Below, piece after piece: positions 23,583-33,200 of a stretch of DNA of 64,000 nt (within the stretch, counting starts at the first letter, position 1; each line of letters opens with the position of its first letter). Below the pieces are notes generated by a model. The model was not told the origin of the DNA, did not search any database, and saw only the letters and a list, made by a program, of their open reading frames with translations. The translations under genes were made by a program, and so were the position numbers. Source of the stretch: Parietaria judaica (lineage: Eukaryota; Streptophyta; Magnoliopsida; Rosales; Urticaceae); the NCBI GenBank assembly GCA_954871525.1, contig OX940860.1, forward strand, positions 30,536,001 to 30,600,000. The letters are read 5' to 3'.

Positions 23583-24116
23583 TTAAAAACCATGCCTTCT
23601 ACGACAACGCACGACATGATCATGAAGAGGATAGATGTCTCTATCTGGGTAGGGAAGAACAAACAATAGTCCGCACCATTTGGATTTAGCGTGCTTATCT
23701 AAATTTTGAGTCGAGTTATTCCACTCATGCCTTATATGGAAATCGGTATCCCACGATGAAGAAAATTGAGATCCACCACTACCTTTTGTGCGGCTTGAAC
23801 CAACGGAACGAGCGGTGCGAATCTGACGTGGAGGCATTTCAGACTCTACTGTTTCTTCGGAATTTTGAACGCTTTCTTGAGAATTTGTTTCTGGGACTAT
23901 AGTATCATTGGAGTTTATAATTTCTGGGACTTCCGAATCAGAGTTTGTTTCTGGGACCACAGTATCATCGGAATTTATTTCTAAGACTATAGTATCATCT
24001 GATAGATTTACCTGGTGATCGTTGTCATAATCGGAAGAAGACGAAGAATAGGACGAAACAATAACGACTGGGACATTACCGATAGAAGACGGATGATCAT
24101 CCATATTAATTTTCAA
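23583..24116 (-). CDS. CACTA gene B': paralogue of the MDDHPS acidic protein
   Basis: A 177-codon ORF on the minus strand. The likely real start is the fifth codon, MDDHPSSIGNVPVVIVSS, matching gene B. It has Ser/Asp runs, then repeats of the form 'IVPETNS' / 'VPEINSDD', then a basic stretch (QIRTARSVGSSRTKGSG). The WDTDFHIRHEWNNSTQNLD block aligns with gene B's ESDFQMRLKWNVETQTQD. In the KWC motif the first Cys of gene B's CKWC is Ser here. The C-terminus (HDHVVRCRRRH) has no clear finger spacing, so DNA binding by this copy is doubtful. The reading frame itself is open. Product function is unknown. Expression would be needed to call it a live gene. Confidence 0.5.
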   Translation of the reverse strand: MKINMDDHPSSIGNVPVVIVSSYSSSSSDYDNDHQVNLSDDTIVLEINSDDTVVPETNSDSEVPEIINSNDTIVPETNSQESVQNSEETVESEMPPRQIRTARSVGSSRTKGSGGSQFSSSWDTDFHIRHEWNNSTQNLDKHAKSKWCGLLFVLPYPDRDIYPLHDHVVRCRRRHGF

Positions 24117-24299
24117 TTTTTGTAGTCAAGATATTTTGTGTGGGTTAAAATATAAGTTAACATGGTTGTATATATAAAACAAAGTTATGAATTTTAAGTT
24201 TTTTTAAACTATTTTCGCAAATATAGCCATTTTTAACCGTTGGAGGGTAATAATTTTAACCCTAGTAGCTAGTAAAAATATAGTCGTTTTTACGTCAGC

Positions 24300-24680
24300 G
24301 GGTACACGCCGCGGCGTATAACTGGAAGGCCGCGGCTCTTGTCAAAATCAGGGGGTATAATTGTAAATGAAAGCAATATGCCGCGGATTTATGTCACAAA
24401 TGCCAAGGCATGAGCGAACAAAGCCTCGGCTTCCTGTACCCATGCCGCGGCGTAAACAGAGAAAAATCTTCCCCGAGGGCAGATCAAATTTGATCGAGTA
24501 ATCTTTGTCAGGTCATGCCGTGGCGTTAGTGGGGTACGCCGCGGCGCGTTTCTAAAATTTTATCAGGTCATGCCGCGGCATATATAGGTATGCCGCGGCT
24601 TTATGACGACGACGACATTTATCCATGGTGGATATTCAACATGCCGCGGCGTAATTTACATCACGCCACGACACTCGTCG
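24300..24680. repeat. GCCGCGGC cluster upstream of the Tnp2 gene
   Basis: At least nine exact or variant words lie in 380 bp, for example at about 24308, 24331, 24380, 24441, 24515, 24536, 24573, 24592 and 24642. Variants GCCTCGGC and GCCAAGGC also occur. No gene is present until the Tnp2 leader. Confidence 0.8.
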
Positions 24681-25115
24681 CAGATCTGCCATTATTATTT
24701 TGTTTTCATACCCATTTACACCATAACTCCAAAAACCCTATTTTTTCTCCCTTAGGCGACTTTTCCATCGATTTCGAATTTGGGTGAAGGTCACAGGGGC
24801 TATGAGACCCGATTAAGCGTAGGAATTAGTGCTGTGCATTCTGCCCTAGTAGTAAGCAGAAAATGAAAAGTAGCCCCAAGCTTATGAATAAGCTCAAGAT
24901 AGCCAAGATTGATGGAGTAGGGCTAGTCTAAGACAAGACAGACCGATCTCTATTCATGGTGGATATTCAACATGCCGCGGCGTAATTTACATCACGCCAT
25001 GACACTCGTCGCAGATCTGCCATTATTATTTTGTTTTCATACCCATTTACACCATAACTCCAAAAACCCTATTTTTTCTCCCTTAGGCGACTTTTCCATC
25101 GATTTTGAATTTGGG
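24623..25115 (+). repeat. ~162-bp direct repeat flanking a 170-bp unrelated segment
   Basis: Positions 24623-24784 and 24955-25115 are nearly identical, from CATGGTGGATATTCAACATG to 'cgatttygaatttggg'. Between them, 24785-24954 is a moderately GC sequence ('cacaggggctatgagacc...'), unlike the rest of the element. The repeats hold the presumed Tnp2 leader. I cannot identify the middle segment. Confidence 0.85.
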
Positions 25116-25173
25116 CTCGGTGCTTCGTCACGAAAGAAAAATGTATTTAATCTTCAAATTCTTTATTTGCAAT

Positions 25174-28100
25174 ATGGCATCTAGGGAATGGATGACCAAA
25201 AATAGAATGAGCGATGATTAACGACATGGTGTTCAAGAATTTATGGATTTTGTGCGTTTAAACTTTGAAGAAGGAGATTTGATTAGGTGTCCTTGTCTTT
25301 TATGTGGAAATTTAGTTTCGAAATCTATGAAAGTAGTCAAATCGCATTTGTTAGCAATTGGTATTATGAGTTCCTATCATCATTGGTACTTTCATGGAGA
25401 AAAAATGTGTGGTAAAAGAGTCAATGATTTAGTTGAAGAAGAAGAAGAAGACAAAGACGAAGCCGATGACATTGGTGGTTTGATGGATGATATCGACTAT
25501 AATTTTGTGGGAAGACCGCAATTATTAGAGTCGATGGTGGGGGATTTCGAAGCGCCTTTGTATGATGGGAGTAACACAACGAAAATAGGGTTTTTGGTAT
25601 CATTATTCCATTTAAAGGCGGCTGGAAGTTGGACAAATTCTAGCTTTACGCAATTGTTGGAACTCCTTCGTGAAACGTTGCCGGCCGGTAATAAAGTTTC
25701 TTCAGGAATATATGCGGCAAAGAAGACATTGGGCTTGTTAGGTTTAAAGTTTGAAAAGTTTCATGCATGTCCAAAAGATTGCGTACTGTATAGGAACGAG
25801 CATACAGAATTAAGTGAATGTCCACTGTGCAATGACGGTATGAAAGGGGTTCCGCAGAAAGTATTATGGTAAATTCCCTCATTCACCCGCCTCAAACGCA
25901 TGTTTAACAATATTAATCACGCGGAGAACATGGTTTGGCACTCAAAAATTCAGAGTAATGATGGCATTTTAAGGCACCCTTGTGATGGTTCACAGTGGAA
26001 AAGTTTTGATATTCGGTATCCGGAATTCAGCTCAGATCCCATGAATTTGCGTCTCAGTTTGGCAACAGACGGGATGAATCCTTTTGGTAACATGAGTAGT
26101 CGCTATAGTGTTTGGCCGGTAATACCTTGCAACTACAATCTCCCTCCGAAGTTGTGTATGAAGCGGAAGTTCTTGATGTTGACTCTTTTAATTTCGGGAC
26201 CGAGCCAACCAGGAAATGACATCGATGTCTACTTGGCACCTTTGGTCGATGATCTAAAGATGATGTGGAACGAAGGAATTGAGATCAACGATGCTTACCG
26301 ATACGAAGTGTTCAAGTTGAAAGCAATGTTAATGTGGACAATCAACGACTTCCCGGCGTACGGAAACTTGTCTGGTTACTCGGTGAAATGTTCTATTGGT
26401 TGTCCAGTCTGCATCAAAAATACATCTTCAATCTGGTTGAAACATGGGAAGAAAACAGTTTTTCTCGACCATAGGAGATTTTTACCGAGAGATCACCCGT
26501 ACAGAAAGAAAGAAAAAAAGTTTAATGGGAAGCAAGAACATCGAACTCCTCCAAAAATTTTGAACGGTGAAGATGTCTATAAATTGATTTGTGAAGAGAC
26601 TTATGAAGTGCTTGGAAAAAGAACGTCGAGTGGTAAGAGGAAGCAAAAGAATTTTGAAGATAGACCGTTCAAAAAAGTATCAATCTTCTACGAGCTCCCG
26701 TATTGGAAGATGCATTACGTTCGACATTGTTTGGACGTTATGCACATTGAAAAAAAATGTATGTGAAGCGATTGTTGGTACATTGCTTGACGATCCAAAT
26801 AAAACAAAAGACGGGAAAAATGCTCGACAAGATCTCGTTGAATTGGGTATAAGACCGGATTTGCATCCTAAAATGGCTGGAAAGAAGACATTACTACCAC
26901 CGGTTGTCCACACTTTATCAAGAACGGAGCGAAGAAAGCTTTGTGGATGGCTTGCGGCGATAAAAGTTCCAGAAGGTCATTCTTCGAACTACAAGAGGTT
27001 TGTATCTATGAAGGATTTGAGACTTATCGGAATGAAGACTCACGATTGTCATATGTTGCTTCAACAAATACTGAATCTTGCATTGCGAGGGTTTTTGCCA
27101 AAGGAAGTTCGATTCGCAATTTCAAAGTTATGTGAATTTTTCAACAAAATTTGCTCCAAAACTATTAAGGTTCAAGATCTTGACGAGTTACAAGCGGACT
27201 TGGTAAAAACCCTATGTATGCTCGAGATGTTCTTTCCACCCTCATTTTTCGACATCATGATTCACTTAACCGTTCACCTAGTACGCGAACTGAAGTTATG
27301 TGGACCTATATTTCTACGGTGGATGTATCCAATCGAACGGTATATGAAAGTCTTGAAAGGGTACGTGAAGAATTACAATCGACCAGAAGGGAGCATTGTC
27401 GAAGGATATATGGCAGAAGAGTCAGTTGAATTTTGTGTAGAGTATTTCCCGAGAACTCGGCCAATTGGTGTTCCCAAAATAGCTAAAGCGGAATCCAAAG
27501 GCTTATCTGCAGGTAATTATTATATTTTTTTATAAATAAATACGATGTTAATATTTAGATTACGTGTTGAATATAATATTTATTTTGATGTTTTTATGCA
27601 CAGCAAATCCTTCAACTGTCAACCGAAAAGAATGGGAGCAAGCCGTTCTCCATGTGTTGCACAATTTAGACGTCGTGGAACCCTTTATCGATGTGCATAT
27701 GAATGAGTTAAGGTCTACTTATCCGAAAAAATCAAAAAACGAAAAATGGATAAAAGAAGAGCACAACCGTACGTTTGCAAAATGGATCGATGAATATTGT
27801 TATGCAAGAAGAAAGAATTTAGATGATACACTATTGAAGATCTCTGGCGGGCCTTCACAAGTAGTTACCAGGTACACGTCATGGTACGTTAACGGGTACA
27901 CGTTTTACACAAGGGAAATGGACGAAAAACACCCCGTACAAAATAGTGGTGTTACATTCTTTGCGGAAGGAATCCATGTTGCGTCGGCCAAGGATAAGAA
28001 TCCAAAACAAGCTTTTATGAGCTATTTTGGCTATGTAGAAGATATTTGGGAGCTTGATTATTGTGGTTTGCGAGTTGGATTGTTTAAGTGCAAATGGGCG

Positions 28101-28415
28101 GACAACAACCACGTCAAAGTTGACAATGATGGAGTTACAGTTGTTGACTTTAGACGGATGAGTTATGCCAATGATTCATTCATGTTGGCATCCTAAGCAT
28201 CTCAAGTGTTTTATGTCTCGGACCCGGTCGATTAAGAATTATCTCCCGTCGTGCATGTGAATGCGAGAAATGTAGAAGAATCGAATGAAGAAGTTGAAGA
28301 CATCACTACCATCGCACCATTCTCCAACATGCTACCATCGTTTGAAGACATTGATGATGATGATGATGTTTCGTTTTTGCTACGTCGAGATATCCCGGCA
28401 TTGGAAATTGATTGA
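25174..28415 (+). pseudogene. CACTA gene C: Tnp2-type transposase, broken
   Basis: The family layout is complete. The transposase-associated N-terminal domain is MASREWMTKNRMSDD, then RCPCLLCGN. The Transposase_21 core follows, with LATDGMNPFGNMSSRYSVWP, MLTLLISGPSQPGNDIDVYL, NDFPAYGNLSGY and HCLDVMHIEKN. DUF4218 comes next (MIHLTVHLVRELKLCGPI, RWMYPIERYMKVLKGYVKN). After a GT-AG intron (27513-27603) DUF4216 follows (FTREMDEKHPVQNSGV-like, then ELDYCGLRVGLFKCKW). Tnp2 cuts and joins the element ends in En/Spm relatives. Disabling changes are TAA at codon 16 (25219), TAA at 25870, one extra A in the A-run near 26750 (frameshift), TAA at 28194 and TAA near 28239. The frame can be followed to a natural-looking end near 28413. 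The rest of the sequence is well preserved, so inactivation looks recent. Confidence 0.9.
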
Positions 28416-28615
28416 ATAATAATTTAATTGTAATAATGTTATATTTCGATCTTGTTTTTCATGTATGAACAATTAGTTATCATGTTTATTTAATTGGAAA
28501 TTGATTGAACAATTCTTTTTCAATTAGTTATCTTCAAAAAATTTACAGTTTGGAAATTGATTGAACAATTGTTTTTATAAATAAGTTTGTCAAATACATA
28601 TAAATTCCCATTTTA
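28416..28615. other. A/T-rich spacer after Tnp2
   Basis: Short repeats of 'ttggaaattgattgaacaat' occupy 28490-28575. No gene is visible. Confidence 0.6.
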
Positions 28616-28619
28616 CAGT

Positions 28620-29700
28620 TAAATCCGCGGCCTTTGAATAACGTGCCGCGGCGCGTTTCATACGGGATAAAAATACTGCGGCGAGTTGCATAGAGCAGAA
28701 TATATATAGGTAAATTCAAAGGGAAGCCGCGGCTTATGTATGCCGACGCCTTGGCATAAGTACATGAAGCCTTGGTGTGCTACGGTAGTGCCGCGGCATA
28801 TATAGCATACAAATTATACAGAGAGCATGCATTCTGCAAGCCAAATCTTGCCGCGGCGTACTCAAGATAGGCCGTGGCATGACCGGAAGGCCGAGGCGTA
28901 TGTTTACAAAGCCGCGGCATATATAGGCAAAAAATCTACACAGAAACCAAACCAAAATTTTATGTGTGTGTTGTATCAGGTTATGTCGCGGCCTATCTAA
29001 GAGATGCCGCGGCGTTCACATACGAGCCTCGGCTCCTTGATTTCGTGCCGTGGCGTATTTACATCCCAAAATTTTACAGAGTCTGTGTTATTTCGAACCT
29101 TAACGTGCGCGGCTTATTGATACCACGCCGTGGCGTGTTTTTTCCACGTAGGACTACGCCGCGGCGTCTGAAGTATACGTGCCGCGGCGCGTTTCATACG
29201 GGATAAAAATGCCACGGCGAGTTGCATATAGCAGAATGTATATAGGTAAATTCAAAGGGAAGCCGCGGCTTATGTATACCGACGCCTTGGCATAAGTACC
29301 TGAAGCCTCGGCGTGCTTCGGTAGTGCCGCGGCATAAATTGCATACAAATTATACAGAGAGCATGCATTCTGCAAGTCAAATCTTGCCGCGGCGTACTCA
29401 AGGTAGGTCGTGGCATGACAGGAAGGCCGATGCGTATAGTTATAAAGCCGCGGCATATATCGGCAAAAAAACTAGCGTTGTATCAGGTTATACCACGGCC
29501 AATCTAAGAGATGCCACGGCGTACACATACGAGCCTCGGCTCTTTGATTTCGTGCCGTGGCGTATTTACATCCCAAAATTTTACAGAGTCTGTGTTATTT
29601 CGAACCTTAACGTGCCGCAGCTTATTTACACCACGCCGTGGCGTGTTTTTTTCCACGTAGGACTACGCTGCGGCGTCTGAAGTATAGGCCGCGGCATGTA
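28620..29700. repeat. Duplicated ~537-bp GCCGCGGC array
   Basis: Two long units (about 28641-29177 and 29178-29700) share the order 'gtgccgcggcgcgtttcata', 'gggaagccgcggcttatgta', 'gagagcatgcattctgca', 'atcttgccgcggcgtactca', 'tcgtgccgtggcgtatttac' and 'ggactacgcygcggcgtctg'. 'Gagagcatgcattctg' also occurs in the 20.4-21.9 kb arrays, so the blocks share one ancestor. The array sits just upstream of gene D. Confidence 0.85.
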
Positions 29701-30264
29701 TCGAGATTTTCAGACAACGGTTACGTTGTTCCATCTTCCAAAGTCATTTTTGAAATTTTTTATTCGATTTCAACCTCATTTCCCTCCATCTCTCTCACAC
29801 TTCAGCCATATTCTTTCCCTCATTTTCCTCATTCTCATTCTCTTCTCTCTTCCTCTCTTCCTCTCTTCTCTCTTTCTCTCTTCTATTTTCTCCCATCATG
29901 TTGCCATCGCCGTGCTCCGCCGCCGTCGCCGTGCTCAGCAGCCGACGCCGACGTCGCCATTGTCGTGTCTTAACTCCCGTGCCCTAACTCCATTGAGGTG
30001 TGCTTCATTTTGTTCCTTCAACAAGCTAAGTCCTACCCCGTGCCCTAACTCCGAGTTATTGATTCTAACAAGGTTAGAATCCTATCCCTAATCAATATTA
30101 CATATGTATTGCATTTTGTTAATGTTTGCCATGAAATGTTTTTATGCTTTTGTTGTCTTGAATGTTTGCCATGAAATGTATTTGTTGTCTTGAGTTATTT
30201 GATGTTTATGAATTTTTGGAAACGAGTCAAATATATATTTAGGAAAGCTAGCTACTACGTCAAT

Positions 30265-33200
30265 ATGTCGGAGCGAGAAGTAACTAGGCCATCAACCGAT
30301 CGAGAAGAAACGTCATCATCCGATGAAGAAGAAACTATGCCCGGTTAGTAGTATTGTTATTTTGTTTAAGGTCTTGTAATTCATTGAATATATTGTTGGA
30401 CATATGTGTCCTTAAACAAGATAGTTTATCCATTTGTAAAAGATTATGACAAGTCGTTGAATAAAGATGATGCTTATTATGATAATCTTATTATAGTTTC
30501 TGGTAGAGTAAAATAGAATGTTTGATTCCTTAGTTCATAAAGGATGCAATTATGTTATTATTATCACAACAGAGTCAATGTGAGGAAGAATTAATAATCA
30601 TAATAAATGAACTTAAAATGTCCGTGACCTGATCAACTGGGTGGGAGCCCATTAATCGTATAAGGTCATTAATGTGACTAAGTGATAATCCTATTCTGGA
30701 TTTTGTGTGTGTCACACTCACTAGAAGTGCATTAAGTATGAAGTGTCTTCATACTGGACTGGACCTGACTTAAACTCCGGAAGTTATCATATAAGACCGT
30801 CACTGATAACTTGGAGTTGAGTCACTAGTAGATGATCAAATGGATATTCGATCTAAGTCCTGAGTGATCTTGAGTCCAAGCTGCTGGCTTGATTGTTCTT
30901 TGATTTAACCGTTAAAGAACACGAAATATTACCGCTGTTCCCAACACTATTATTTTGGGAACATGATAGTCAGCAGTAAGGGTAGCTTGGTCATAGACAT
31001 GGGCATCACACAGCTCTCTTCAGAGTGATGATGATTCCCTTGATTGTCGGTGGTGAGAAGTGAGAGGTATCCGTGCGCAACTTATGAATCGAAACCATAA
31101 GTGGGTCACTCATAATATTACTGACTGAGTCAAGGATGAAAATGCAATGAGGGGCATAACGGTAAAAACCGCCTGCTCGTGTGTGGATCATCAAGTGAAA
31201 GATCAATAACCCGAATTTGATTGTATCAATGGACACCCTGCTGTTATAAAGGGAATAATATATACCGTATCACTAAAGAGTGCAGCCTCGGGTCTATAGT
31301 GGAATCACTTCGAGGTTTGACGGACAACTAGCAGTTCGTTGGAGCTTAAGTGATACGGGTCCATGGTCCCCAGGATAGCTCCGTAACGGATGATACGTAC
31401 GTGATTAAAATAGATTCTGGATAATGTTTAATCATTTGGCTTGACTTATAAAACTGAAAGGTCTGTGGCAGACGTCAGATAGTTTTATCGTTAGCGTGGC
31501 AAAAGTACCATATTTTGGTACACGAAATTAACTGATAAAAGAAAGTTAGAATTTAGATTTTCTATCAGCATCATGTTGTTGGAAATTAAATTCTAAGCAA
31601 CTTTGCTTTTTGAACCATGTCATTTCGACTTACGGTTAGTGATTTATGGATTTTCTAAGTTTATGATCGGTTCGATAAACTTTGAAATTAAATCACATGT
31701 CACGAATTTAAATGATGGTGTGGCACCATGACATTTTAATGTGTGATATTGAGATCAGGTAATATTAATATAATTTAATTATTTGGATTTAATTATTAAT
31801 ATGTTATTAATAATTAATTAATAATTAATAGATTTATATTAATAAATAAAAATATATTTTTATATATTGTTACATGTGTAAATTCGAATTAGGGTTTGGT
31901 GATAACAAACCCTAGCTAAATTCGAATCTATGAATTGAAGATTTTTATTTTTGCGGCATAAGTACCTATTGTTTGGTATTTTGGCAAAAAACCCTAAAAT
32001 CAATTTAATCCATTGGATCGGTTGTGATTTAATATCAACCGTTGGATTGAGATAATTGATTTGAAACCTAATGTAATTCGAAATTGAAACTTGGTGACCA
32101 AGTTTAGGTATTTCGAATTTGCTTAATTAATTATGTCCGTTGGATCGGTTTTGAGATTTAATCTTTAACCGTCGGATTAGAAATTAATTAATATTATATA
32201 TATGATATATAATTCGAATAATATTGTGGATAAGATTTCGAATTAGGCTTTTGTTAAACCCTAGGGTATTTGACTTTATCCCTAATTGATTTGATCCATT
32301 GGATTGGTTTAAGATTTATTTTTAACCATTGGATCTAGATAATCATTATCAAATTCGAATTTAAATATATATGTATAATATAATTCGAATAATTATAATA
32401 TAATGATAAGATTAAATTTTTTGATCTTATCTTGTATTATTATTTAATTAAATCCATGATTAATTATATCCATTGGATTTAGATGAGATTGAATCTGGAC
32501 CATTGGATTGAAATAATTAATTATATTTAATTAATAGAATTCGAATTTTAGGGAGGGAATTTCTCCAATTCGGTTACGGTTTGAGCCTATAAATAGGAGG
32601 CTCATTCTACAAATTTTTCACACCTTTCCCCAGAGAAAAATTCGAACTCTCCCTCTTCCTCAGGGTCTGCGAATTTTCTCTCTGATCTCTTTTTTCTGGT
32701 TCGGTTTAGGAGACTATTTCTCCGGAAACTTAAAAAGAACCATCAGTTAAAATTTTGCGACGGAGTCCTGCCGGCGAAGCCCACGCTTCGGAACGAGGAT
32801 TCCAGGAGAATATCCCGGAAGATCACGGGAGTTTCCCTCAGCACTGGCGGAGCCCTGCCCGATTCAGAACGCGCAGCCGGAAGTCGTCAATTGAGGTACG
32901 GCCTTATGCATTGGGTTAATAAATGCAACCATTTACTGCTTTCTATTTATTTCCTATTATGACTAGATTATTAATAATGATTTATGAATATTAAATTACA
33001 TAATATTTATCAGATCTTGGGATATGGATATTATCCGATATTCGGACCGTTGTAAGGATAACAAGTTTTCCGCTTTAAAATAATTTTTTAAATGTTACCC
33101 GGACGGTCCGGAGGTACAATTCGTGATAATTTTTCAAGGAATCCGAGACGTGATCTCCAACATATATCTACTATTTAAAATTGATAATTTATTACTTTAA

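Noticed and set aside
24785..24954. Organelle DNA insertion
   Set aside because: The composition suggested it, but I could not match it to any plastid or mitochondrial gene I know, so no claim is made.
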